DNA of 64,000 bases from Bacteroidales bacterium. Lineage in GTDB: Bacteria > Bacteroidota > Bacteroidia > Bacteroidales > Rikenellaceae. The stretch spans positions 682,001 through 746,000 of the forward strand of contig CAJSYJ010000001.1 in assembly GCA_910574205.1 (NCBI GenBank), read 5' to 3'. The notes below the pieces were generated by a model. That model did no database searches. It had not been told where the DNA came from and saw nothing but the letters and a program-made list of their open reading frames with translations. The translations under genes were made by a program, and so were the position numbers. This document shows, one piece after another, positions 56,175-64,000 of this stretch (positions are counted from its first letter, which is position 1; every line of letters starts with the position of its first letter).

Positions 56175-57671
56175 TTAGTAGTTGTTCTGAACGATGTTGG
56201 GATCCTTGTCGCACTCCGACTGAGGTATCGGCCAGTACTTCTTCGACTCGGTCCAGTCTGTCTGGCGATATTCGTGGTTGGCCGCCGTAAGAACGGTCGG
56301 AGCCAGACCGCTGCGCACCAGATCCCAGTAGCGCTTACCCTCGCCGACGAACTCCTTGTGGCGCTCCTGGATGATATCCTCGCGCGAAGTGCCGGTATCG
56401 GTGCAGTGAGCGCGGTCGCGCACCAGCTGCAAGTACGACGATCCGTCCTGACCGAGCAGCACCGAAAGCTCGGCTGCGTTGAGCAGAGTCTCGGCATAAC
56501 GGTAGATACGGTTGTTGTTGCCGTGGTTCATGTTCGGGTCGCCCAGATAGCCGTGGTTGCCGTTGACGCGGGCGATGTACTTCAACAGGAAGTAGCCCGT
56601 ATCCTGCCAGCGCGGAGAGCGCGTAGCACCGGTCTCGGCAGCGAACTTGTCCCAGTTGAGGATACCGCCGTCGCGACGTATATCGCCCTCCTCGTACATC
56701 TCGTAAGCCGAAGCAGCGACAGGACCGAAGCCCCAGCCGTCCGAGAAGGTCGTCGAGCAGCCGGCGATACCGATCAGGATAGGATATACCGTACCGCCGG
56801 TGGCGATAGGCGAATCCCACGAGCGGACGCCGCCCTCGGAAGTGTAGTTGATCTCCCAGATCGACTCTGCGCACCACTCACCCGATTCGAGCCAGATGCC
56901 GGCGTAGTCGTCCACCAGTGAGTAGTTGCCCGCCGCTATGATCTCCTTCATATAGTCCAGAGCCGTCTGGTAACGGGTCTGGTCGTTCTGGTACATTACC
57001 GCCTCGGCATAGAGCATGTAGGCCATCGCGAGCGATACGCGGCCCTCCTCGCCTGCTGCGACCTTCATCGGCAGGATGTTCATGTCGATAGCCTCCTGCA
57101 AGCGGGTAACGATCTTCTCGTATACCTCGTCATGACCGAGCTGTGCGGTAAGATAAGGCGTTTCGAGGTTCTTGTCATAGTAGGGAATATTACCCCAGAA
57201 CTTCCACAGAAGCGTATAGTAGTAGGCCTTCAATACCGTAGCCTCCGCCTTGTAGCGGGCCTTGGTCTGATCGCTCATGCCGGGAACGCCGTCGACATAC
57301 TCCAAGACCACGCAGGCGCGGTTGATGCCCGAGTAGGCGATAGTCCATATCTGGTTGCAGCAGTCGATCGAGGTTGCCGTAAAGTAGTGGGTCTTGACCA
57401 GAATGGGCTGGTCTCCCTCGTTCGAACCGCCGCAGTATATGTCGTCGGCCATGATATCCGATACGAAGTTGAGATTATTGTACTGGTAGAAGTAGTCGAA
57501 CCATTCGAGCGGGTCGTAAGCGGCCATAAGACCCTGATACATACGCTCCTCATTGATGAAGTACTCGGCCAACGGCTCCGAAGAGTTGTGTCTTACGGTA
57601 ATGAAGTCCTTGCCGCACGACGAGAGCAGCATGACTGCCACCGAGCTAAGTGCTATAAGTATGTTTTTCAT
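56175..57671 (-). CDS. susD: SusD-like glycan-binding lipoprotein
   Basis: A 498-residue protein (500 from the ATG two codons upstream, at 57677) with a lipobox LSSC near residue 19. Family features include NEERMYQGLMAAY near residue 41 and the TPR-like helices, with RYAETLLNAAEL near 389 and the C-terminal QERHKEFVGEGKRYWDLVRSG motif. It forms the lid over SusC and brings glucan oligomers to the transporter. It starts 22 bases after susC. Confidence 0.93.
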   Translation of the reverse strand: MKNILIALSSVAVMLLSSCGKDFITVRHNSSEPLAEYFINEERMYQGLMAAYDPLEWFDYFYQYNNLNFVSDIMADDIYCGGSNEGDQPILVKTHYFTATSIDCCNQIWTIAYSGINRACVVLEYVDGVPGMSDQTKARYKAEATVLKAYYYTLLWKFWGNIPYYDKNLETPYLTAQLGHDEVYEKIVTRLQEAIDMNILPMKVAAGEEGRVSLAMAYMLYAEAVMYQNDQTRYQTALDYMKEIIAAGNYSLVDDYAGIWLESGEWCAESIWEINYTSEGGVRSWDSPIATGGTVYPILIGIAGCSTTFSDGWGFGPVAASAYEMYEEGDIRRDGGILNWDKFAAETGATRSPRWQDTGYFLLKYIARVNGNHGYLGDPNMNHGNNNRIYRYAETLLNAAELSVLLGQDGSSYLQLVRDRAHCTDTGTSREDIIQERHKEFVGEGKRYWDLVRSGLAPTVLTAANHEYRQTDWTESKKYWPIPQSECDKDPNIVQNNY

Positions 57672-57692
57672 AATCATCTTTCGGTTTTAAGG

Positions 57693-60600
57693 TTAGAACG
57701 TGAGGTTTACGCCGACCGAGAATGTGCGCGACTGCGGATATACGCCGCGGTCGACGCCGACCTCGGTACCGTAGCCCGAGTTACCGCCCGTAACCTCAGG
57801 ATCGCAACCCGTGTATTTGGTAAGCGTGAAGAGGTTCTCGGCCTGCAAGTATACTCTCAGACGAGAGATGCCGGCCTTCTTGGTCCACTGCTGAGGCAGC
57901 GTGTAACCCAGCTGCACGTTACGTGCGCGCAGGAACGAACCGTCTTCGAGCCACATGTCCGACACGCGGTAGTTCTGGTTGGCCGAATCGAACGTGAAGC
58001 GCGGCTGCGAGTTGGTCGTGCCCTCGCCCGTCCAGCGGTTGAGAATCGTCTTGGGAAGGTTGATGTAGTAGAGGTCGGTACGGCGCGTCACGTTGAACAC
58101 CTCGCAGCCGGCCTGGCCCTGCAACAGGATGTTGAAGTCGAGACCCTTCCACTCGAAGCCGAAGTTAAGGCCGAACGTCCAGTCGGGCATACCCTTGCCG
58201 ATCATCGTGCGGTCGTCGTCGTTCAGCACGCCGTTGTTGTCGAAGTCGACGAAGCGGACGTCGCCCGGCTCGGCATTGGGCTGCAACAGCTCGCCATTGG
58301 AGTTGACGTGGGCATTTACCTCGTCCATGTTCTGGAAGATGCCGTCGGTCTTGAAGCCGTAGAAATAGGGGAACGGCAGACCTACGATACCGCGCGAGAG
58401 CTGTCCGATCTTGTGGCTCGAAGCGTAGAGCGCAGCCGAGTCGTCGCCCAGGTATGTAAGCTCGTTCTTGTTGTAGGTGGCGTTGGCCGAAATGTGGTAG
58501 TTGAAGTTACCTGCCTTGTCGCGCCAGCCGATCTCGAACTCGACGCCCTTGTTGACCATGTCGCAGACGTTGCCGATCGGAGCCGAGTCGCCGGCATATC
58601 CCGGAACGGGCATGTCGAAGAGCATGTCGCGGGTCTTCTTGTTATACCAGTCGGCCGTGAAGGTCAGACGGTTGTTCAGCACTGCGAAGTCGATACCGAC
58701 GTTGACCTGACGCGACTCCTCCCACTTGATGTCGGGGTTGGCCAGTCCCGAAGGCTTGGTACCCGTCTGAATGGTCTCGCTGCCGTTGGCACCCGAACCG
58801 AGGACGTAATTGTTGCCCGAGTTCATGTATACGGCATAGCGGAAATCGCCGATCGCGTCGTTACCGTTAAGACCCCACGATCCGCGGAGTTTGAGCGTCG
58901 ACAGCCAGTCGACATTGCGCAGGAACGACTCGTTCTTGATGTTCCAACCGAGGCTGACCGAGGGGAAGTTACCCCACTTGTTGTTGTCGCCGAAGCGGCT
59001 CGAACCGTCGCGGCGGAACGTAGCCTCGATCATGTAGCGCTCATCGAAGTTGTATGATATACGACCGAAGTAAGAGGCCAGACGATACGGGATCGAGTTC
59101 CAGCTGCCCCAGCCGTTGCGGTTGCCGTCCTGCTGCAAGCCCAGCGTGTTGTTGACCGATATCTTCCAAGTGTCGTAGGGGAATTTCAGACCCTTGGCCG
59201 AAGCGCCCACGTTGGCCGACGACGAAGAGATAGCCGACTGTCCCAAAAGCACGGTAAGAGAGTGTTTGCCGAAGGTCTTCTCGTAAGAGAGGACGTTCTC
59301 GACCTGCCACAGCAGCGAGCGGTTCATCTCCTGCGATGCCGACGTAGCGTAGTTGGGCTTCGTCGTAACGGTCACGTTACCGTCCTTGTCGTATGTCTCG
59401 TTTTCGGTAACGGTGTCGTAAGCGTAGTTCTTCGACGAAAGGAAGTACTGCTGCGTGTAGCTGTGGTTGCCCCAGAATGCGAGGTCGAGACCCACCGACG
59501 AACGGAATTTCAAGCCGTCGAAGATCTGCAGCTCGCCGACGAAATTCGATACGAATTTGTCGGTGTTGTATTTGGCTCCGGGCATTTCAAGCGATGCCAG
59601 CGGGTTGGTCTGCTCGTTGTAGATCGAACCGTCGACTACGGTGTAGGGACGGCCGTTCTTGTCGCGGATGATGTGCGCGTATCCCTCGGGATAGAGCGTC
59701 TTGTAAGACTCCTCGGTCTCGGCGTCGGCGAAGATCGTCTCCAACGGCGACATGCCGATGGCCGAACCCAGCGGCGAGCCGTACTCCGAGTTGGTCGAGA
59801 TGCCGGTCGAAAGGATGCGGGCATACGAGTTCGATGTCTGTACGGTCAGCTTGTTGAGCCAGTCGCGCTCCTTCGACTTGTCGAATATGGTCACACCTAT
59901 GTTGGCGCGCACGGTGATACGCTCGTAGTTCGAACGGCCGAAGTTACCGCCGATCGTACCCTCGCGCGTGAGGTAACCTGCCGACAGCGAGTAGTTGACC
60001 ATGTCGGTGGCGCCGCTTATCGTAAGGTCGTGCTTCATCACGGGGGCGTTGTCGTTGAATACGGCGCCTACCCAGTCCGTACCCTCGCCGAACTCGTAGG
60101 GATTGTCGTACTTGGGACGGCTGCCCTGATTGATGTAACCTTCGTTCATCATTATGGCGTACTCGGTAGCGTTCAGCACCGAAGGCTTGCGCCACGGATT
60201 CTGCCAGCCGTACGAGAAGTCGTAGTTGACGCGCGCCGAACCCTTCTCGCCGCGCTTGGTCGTAACGAGGATGACACCGTTAGCTGCACGCGCACCGTAA
60301 ACTGCACCCGACGCGGCATCCTTCAACACCTCGATACGCTCGATGTCGTTGGGGTTAAGGTAGTCGATACCGCCCGATATGGCCAGACCGTCGACGATGT
60401 AGAGCGGGTTGGAGCCGTTGATCGAGCCCACACCGCGGATACGCACCTGCGACGAGGCGTCGGGAGCACCCGACGACTGGGTAATCGTAACACCCGAGGT
60501 CATACCCTGCAACACGTTGTCGATACGAGTGTTCGACTGCGTTTTCAGGTTCTCGGCCGTGATACTCGAAATCGATGCCGTCACGACGCTCTTCTTCTGA

Positions 60601-60944
60601 ACGCCGTATCCGACGACGACGATCTCGTCGATATCGGTCGTATCCTCTTCCAGTACGACGTCGAAAACGGTTCTACCCCCCCCCGTCGAAATTCTCTGGG
60701 TACGGTATCCGAGGAACGAAACGACCAGCGTCGCATCGCCCTGCGGAACATTGATAGCGAAAGAGCCGTCGATGTTGCTCGTCGTACCGAGCGAGGTACC
60801 CTCCACTGCGACAGACGCTCCGATAACCGGCGCGCCCGTCGTATCCTTGACGGTACCTGTCACTTGTCGGTTCTGCGCATAGGCGCTTCCCGCCATCGCC
60901 ATGATCGCGAAGATCAAAACGATCTTGAAAGTCAAGTTTTTCAT
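57693..60944 (-). CDS. susC: SusC-like TonB-dependent outer-membrane transporter
   Basis: A 1083-residue transporter. A signal peptide (1-24, cleavage after AYAQ) is followed by a carboxypeptidase-D-like domain (about 26-100), the TonB box region near EIVVVGYGVQKK (about 108), the plug domain (to about 240) and the 22-strand barrel ending in ...RTFSVGVNLTF. It imports glucan oligosaccharides delivered by SusD with TonB energy. Nine consecutive G (60684-60676 on the reverse strand) encode Thr-Gly-Gly-Gly near residues 87-90; the present length keeps the frame open. Confidence 0.95.
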   Translation of the reverse strand: MKNLTFKIVLIFAIMAMAGSAYAQNRQVTGTVKDTTGAPVIGASVAVEGTSLGTTSNIDGSFAINVPQGDATLVVSFLGYRTQRISTGGGRTVFDVVLEEDTTDIDEIVVVGYGVQKKSVVTASISSITAENLKTQSNTRIDNVLQGMTSGVTITQSSGAPDASSQVRIRGVGSINGSNPLYIVDGLAISGGIDYLNPNDIERIEVLKDAASGAVYGARAANGVILVTTKRGEKGSARVNYDFSYGWQNPWRKPSVLNATEYAIMMNEGYINQGSRPKYDNPYEFGEGTDWVGAVFNDNAPVMKHDLTISGATDMVNYSLSAGYLTREGTIGGNFGRSNYERITVRANIGVTIFDKSKERDWLNKLTVQTSNSYARILSTGISTNSEYGSPLGSAIGMSPLETIFADAETEESYKTLYPEGYAHIIRDKNGRPYTVVDGSIYNEQTNPLASLEMPGAKYNTDKFVSNFVGELQIFDGLKFRSSVGLDLAFWGNHSYTQQYFLSSKNYAYDTVTENETYDKDGNVTVTTKPNYATSASQEMNRSLLWQVENVLSYEKTFGKHSLTVLLGQSAISSSSANVGASAKGLKFPYDTWKISVNNTLGLQQDGNRNGWGSWNSIPYRLASYFGRISYNFDERYMIEATFRRDGSSRFGDNNKWGNFPSVSLGWNIKNESFLRNVDWLSTLKLRGSWGLNGNDAIGDFRYAVYMNSGNNYVLGSGANGSETIQTGTKPSGLANPDIKWEESRQVNVGIDFAVLNNRLTFTADWYNKKTRDMLFDMPVPGYAGDSAPIGNVCDMVNKGVEFEIGWRDKAGNFNYHISANATYNKNELTYLGDDSAALYASSHKIGQLSRGIVGLPFPYFYGFKTDGIFQNMDEVNAHVNSNGELLQPNAEPGDVRFVDFDNNGVLNDDDRTMIGKGMPDWTFGLNFGFEWKGLDFNILLQGQAGCEVFNVTRRTDLYYINLPKTILNRWTGEGTTNSQPRFTFDSANQNYRVSDMWLEDGSFLRARNVQLGYTLPQQWTKKAGISRLRVYLQAENLFTLTKYTGCDPEVTGGNSGYGTEVGVDRGVYPQSRTFSVGVNLTF
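60676..60684 (-). repeat. G9 homopolymer tract within susC
   Basis: Nine G on the coding strand inside codons 87-90. Gain or loss of one base would stop translation before the plug and barrel. It is the longest G/C run I noticed in the window. Confidence 0.9.
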
Positions 60945-61104
60945 AGGCTTTTGTTAATTGTTATTGTTTAGGTGAAGATTTGGTTTCCGGTTTCTGCCAT
61001 AGGGTCTCGACTTGCCGGGACGCGATGAAGCGCTTTTCCGATCGGGTCGAAGTTCGGATCATTAGTTTGCTTTTCGAGAATTTTGTTATTATTTAATGGT
61101 AGTC

Positions 61105-61136
61105 CAAAGTTACTCAAAACCGCCATACCTTACAAA
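61105..61136 (-). promoter_or_regulatory. Promoter of the susCD operon
   Basis: On the reverse strand TTTG (61136-61133), 20 bases, then TAACTTTG (61112-61105), a perfect consensus. The leader to the susC ATG at 60944 is about 155 bases, long enough for post-transcriptional control. The remaining 61137-61594 holds no gene that I can support. Confidence 0.75.
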
Positions 61137-61594
61137 TATAATTTCGACGATTTTGGCAGAATATAACGCATATCGAAGTCTTTCATAAGATAAAGCTCTT
61201 ATTATCAACATACAACCGACATCCTGCGGCGCAAAAAAGTGGATTTTGAAAACGAGGACTCGCAACCGCTATCGAAGCACAGCCTTAAAAGTGGAAATAA
61301 AAATTTTTAGTTATCTGATTATCAATACTCAATTCGTCATCTGCAATGATTAAAAAGTGGAAGCATCGGCCATTATCCGAGCGTCGTAAGGTTTCGTTGC
61401 GGTTTCGATTTCACACAAATCGCCGGTTCCGCAACCCGCATACCGATAACGCAAAACAGGACGGAAGATGCGATCTCCCGTCCCGCTCATATCGATAAGT
61501 TTGTACCGCGGCGCATGGTCGGCGCACCCGGCCGCCACAGCCCGCGCGCATCCGTCCGGCCGCCGGCCGCTACTCAGCTGCCGTCCGTCAGCGA

Positions 61595-63265
61595 TCACTT
61601 CATAGCGCCGATAGTCTTGATGCGCTCCTCGAAGTCGTCGCGGTTGCCCGAGGCGGCATTCTTAATGCGCGCACGGTAATTATATATGGTATTGACCGAG
61701 TATCTGAGCAGCGAGGCTATGCGCGACGAGTCGTTGATGCCCAAGCGTATCAATGCGAATATGCGCAGCTCGGTATTGAGCCGCTCCCCCTTCTTCAACT
61801 CGATGCGCGAGCCCGGTTTGAGCAGCTCGTTGAACTCCTCGACGAAGCGTGGATAGAGTTGCAGAAAGGCATTGTCGAACATCTCGTAAAACCCGTTCAG
61901 CTCTCCGGTCATCATCTCCGACGAGGCACTCTCCTGTTTAAGCTCGTCGATCTTGCCCGCCGAGAGCTTGCGGCGCACGTTGCGGCGGTAGGAGTCGAGC
62001 TTGTCTATATAGCTCGAACACATCGTCAGGAACAGACCTATATACTCCTCCTTGACCCTGTTGGCCTCGACAAGAGCGGTATTGACGCTGCGCATGCGCT
62101 CGCTGGCCTCCACGAGCGAGGCATTGTACTGGTAGATCTGCGCATTCATCGACTCGATCTTTCGACGCGACAGATGCGCCCGGAAATAGAGGTAGACCAC
62201 CATAAGGCAGATGCCCAACAGCACCGTCGCCAGCACCGATATTACGATGAGCAGGGTCTTGGTATGCCGCTCCTGCTCGGCACGCACATCCTGATACGAC
62301 TTCTCGATCATCGGGATGACATTGGCTATCTGCCACGGACGCAGCTTGGCATTATAGAAGAGCGCGTCGTTGAGCGATATGGTAATGTAGCGGAAGGCGC
62401 GGTCGATCTGCCCCTCGTGGAGCATCGCCTGCGCCAGACAGCACAACGAGGCGTTGTCCTTGGTGGCGCACTTCACGTCGGCCGCCGCCGAGCGCGCATA
62501 CCACAGCATCTTCTCGTCGGACAGCTGCAAATTGTCGCATATCACGGCCTGGTCGTAGGCATGCACGGCGTAGCTGTGGCTGCCGGAGTCGAACTGCGAC
62601 AGCAGTTTGAGGTTTAGCTCGTAGGCCGATTCGTAGTCGCCGGCATCCATGGCATCGCGTATTACGATGTGCTGATGCGTCTCGGCATGGCAGGGCGTGC
62701 ATTCGAGTATGCGGTCGCGGTAGTACCGCACCTTAGCCTTAGATATGCGCGCCATGTCGGGCGTCTGCGTGTATTCGTTGTAGTCGTAGTAGAAGCGCTG
62801 CTGGGTATTGTAGTAGTCGACGAGCTGTTCGCGGCCGAGCGACAGCGTATCCAGCGCCGAGGTCAGCAGCACGCTCGCCTCGAAGAACATACCCGACGTG
62901 GCGGACAACATCGCACGCTGCAACGTCACGTCGGCCATGCGTTTGCGGTCGGCAAGCTCCTCGGCGATAGCCATACGCTTGTCGAGCAGCGACATCGCCT
63001 CGTCGAACTGGTACGCCATATATCCGTCGTACATCTGCCCGTATATCTCGTACTGCTGTTCGCGCGATACGCCGCGCGAGTGCAGCATGTTCTCCAAGGT
63101 CATCATACGGAGCTTGTGGTTCGACTCATAGTCGGCGGACATCTCCAAGGCACGGTCGAGCCTCTCTATCTCGGCATCGATTTCGGCCGGCGAAACGGCA
63201 TGCGACGGCGCGAGCGACAGCGCGGCCGCGACGAGGGCGAGCGAAAAGGGGTTTGCAGCTTTCAT
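61595..63265 (-). CDS. Membrane-bound regulator of the glucan locus (DUF6377-type)
   Basis: A 556-residue protein. A signal peptide or first membrane segment (about 6-23) is followed by a periplasmic helical part with TPR-like repeats (about 30-330), one strong transmembrane segment (about 340-362, LLIVISVLATVLLGICLMVVYLY), a cytoplasmic coiled coil, and a C-terminal DNA-binding part with FALIRLGINDSSRIASLLRYSVNTIYNYRARIKN (near 500-534), a LuxR/HTH-like motif. It likely senses glucan fragments in the periplasm and switches the locus on, as SusR-type and similar regulators do. Confidence 0.85.
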   Translation of the reverse strand: MKAANPFSLALVAAALSLAPSHAVSPAEIDAEIERLDRALEMSADYESNHKLRMMTLENMLHSRGVSREQQYEIYGQMYDGYMAYQFDEAMSLLDKRMAIAEELADRKRMADVTLQRAMLSATSGMFFEASVLLTSALDTLSLGREQLVDYYNTQQRFYYDYNEYTQTPDMARISKAKVRYYRDRILECTPCHAETHQHIVIRDAMDAGDYESAYELNLKLLSQFDSGSHSYAVHAYDQAVICDNLQLSDEKMLWYARSAAADVKCATKDNASLCCLAQAMLHEGQIDRAFRYITISLNDALFYNAKLRPWQIANVIPMIEKSYQDVRAEQERHTKTLLIVISVLATVLLGICLMVVYLYFRAHLSRRKIESMNAQIYQYNASLVEASERMRSVNTALVEANRVKEEYIGLFLTMCSSYIDKLDSYRRNVRRKLSAGKIDELKQESASSEMMTGELNGFYEMFDNAFLQLYPRFVEEFNELLKPGSRIELKKGERLNTELRIFALIRLGINDSSRIASLLRYSVNTIYNYRARIKNAASGNRDDFEERIKTIGAMK

Positions 63266-63269
63266 GATG

Positions 63270-63277
63270 CGAAGATA
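63270..63277 (-). promoter_or_regulatory. -7-like box abutting the regulator start codon
   Basis: On the reverse strand TATCTTCG, four bases, then ATG (63265). One base differs from the consensus. The geometry matches uvrB and uvrC. Confidence 0.35.
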
Positions 63278-63406
63278 CGCATTTTTTTCGATAAGCCATA
63301 ATTCGACCCCACTTTTATACGATGATAATTCTTTGTCGCATAATATGTTCCGACCTAACGACTCTACATTTTAACCACTGCGGCGGCACGGCACCGGAGT
63401 TTTTGC

Positions 63407-63414
63407 TAAATTTG
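63407..63414 (+). promoter_or_regulatory. -7 box of the GH30 gene
   Basis: TAAATTTG, 22 bases before the ATG at 63437. No -33 match is evident. Confidence 0.4.
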
Positions 63415-63436
63415 TGTAGAAATAATTTCAAGGTTT

Positions 63437-64000
63437 ATGATACGAAACACTCTGGCCGCCATGACGGCATGTATGCTCGCTGCAATCGGATGCGGATGCG
63501 GCAGCAACTCGGGCAGCGTAACGCCCCCGGACGACAACACTAGGATCTCTCTCTCGCAATCGGCCTCGACCGACACCTCGGTCACGGTCGACATCGCTCT
63601 CGAAAACGCCGATGCGGCCTACTGCACCATAGCCGCGGCCGGAAGCGCTACGCCCTCGCTCGCGGAGATGCGCAAGGGCACGAGCCTGACCGCCTCGGGC
63701 AGCGTCGTCTTCGACGACCTCGCACCCGGCACATCCTATAAGGTATTCGGCGTTGCTGGGCGCAACGGCGTATACACCGATATCAAGAATCTGACGGTCA
63801 GAACATCGGGACAGGTAGCCGACAACTACCCCGCCGCCGTCGAGGCATGGCAGACATCGGCCGACCGCCGCTCGCAGATGAAGAGCATCGAGGCGGGCAG
63901 GGCATCGGAGGCCTCGGCCGCAGCCACCGATCTGAATATCGATCCGGCGCAACGCTACCAGACCATGGAGGGCTTCGGCCCCGCCATTACGGGTTCGGCG
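63437..64000 (+). CDS. GH30 family glycoside hydrolase lipoprotein, 5' part only
   Basis: The first 188 codons of a gene that runs off the window. A signal peptide ends in a lipobox-like IGCGC (Cys19 or Cys21). Next come a fibronectin-III-like domain (about 40-125, with DLAPGTSYKVFGVAG) and the beginning of a GH30 domain at about 168, NIDPAQRYQTMEGFGPAITGSA, whose GFG motif is diagnostic. GH30 enzymes of this type cut beta-1,6-glucan or glucosylceramide; with GH16 and GH3 nearby, beta-1,6-glucanase is the better guess. The catalytic Glu residues lie beyond the edge. Confidence 0.8.
   Translation, partial: MIRNTLAAMTACMLAAIGCGCGSNSGSVTPPDDNTRISLSQSASTDTSVTVDIALENADAAYCTIAAAGSATPSLAEMRKGTSLTASGSVVFDDLAPGTSYKVFGVAGRNGVYTDIKNLTVRTSGQVADNYPAAVEAWQTSADRRSQMKSIEAGRASEASAAATDLNIDPAQRYQTMEGFGPAITGSA

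Noticed and set aside
59262..60971. Open frame of 569 codons on the forward strand opposite susC
   Set aside because: It is antisense to a certain SusC gene and is not protein-like.

Overview
The window reads as chromosome of a Bacteroidales bacterium with high GC, most like Alistipes or another Rikenellaceae member (inferred from gene style; no search was run). The support is Bacteroidota-type promoters (TTTG, about 20 bases, then TAnnTTTG), a fused SecD-SecF, a 286-residue primary sigma factor, a quinol:fumarate reductase in the order C-A-B, and a SusC/SusD polysaccharide utilisation locus. Codon use is GC-rich with many TCG serine codons, and a tRNA-Ser(CGA) is present. Two segments are clearly lower in GC: about 10.49-13.95 kb and about 16.4-18.3 kb.

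Layout. 0-10.4 kb: a surface-lipoprotein candidate, the frdCAB operon, a thioredoxin-like lipoprotein with a nicotinamidase, a reverse rubrerythrin, a divergent pair of stress-type genes (amphipathic-helix protein and YciF-like ferritin fold), and a secreted protein of unknown function. 10.49-13.95 kb: a decayed mobilisable element with the 3' remnant of a gene, an oriT-like repeat region, a MobV-type relaxase, a second gene remnant and a frameshifted alkD-type gene; it lies next to the 3' end of tRNA-Ser(CGA). 14.2-16.3 kb: uvrB. 16.4-18.3 kb: a low-GC cassette of four small membrane or exported proteins behind a 168-base imperfect inverted repeat. 18.5-22 kb: dnaG, smpB, tsaB. 22.1-29.3 kb: a sugar nucleotidyltransferase facing a long forward run (M23-like protein, dxr, rseP, radA, SDR epimerase, thioredoxin). 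29.3-35 kb: a reverse operon ybbR-like, coaE, folP, lolD-like, TIGR02757, trmN6, DUF4831-like, alkD-like. 35-43.4 kb: secDF, tRNA-Leu(CAA), uvrC, a DUF5723-type barrel protein, the primary sigma factor and tRNA-His. 43.5-50.2 kb: a CocE-type hydrolase, a nitroreductase, tatC/tatA and two Fe-S proteins carrying twin-arginine motifs. 50.3-64 kb: a beta-glucan utilisation locus (GH3, GH16, surface glycan-binding protein, SusD, SusC, a membrane regulator, and the start of a GH30).

How the parts fit. FrdCAB, reverse rubrerythrin and the Fe-S/Tat cluster suit an anaerobe that respires fumarate and must remove traces of oxygen. The glucan locus fits capture and hydrolysis of beta-1,3/1,6-glucans at the surface, import by SusCD, and trimming by GH3. 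The observations most worth checking are: the long inverted repeat ahead of the low-GC cassette; a G9 tract inside susC that could switch the transporter on and off; a 12-codon leader ORF overlapping the epimerase start within a 13-bp hairpin; start codons of uvrB, uvrC and the locus regulator lying exactly four bases after a promoter -7 box (candidate leaderless mRNAs); and a NapH-like membrane ferredoxin with an internal twin-arginine motif beside tatAC.
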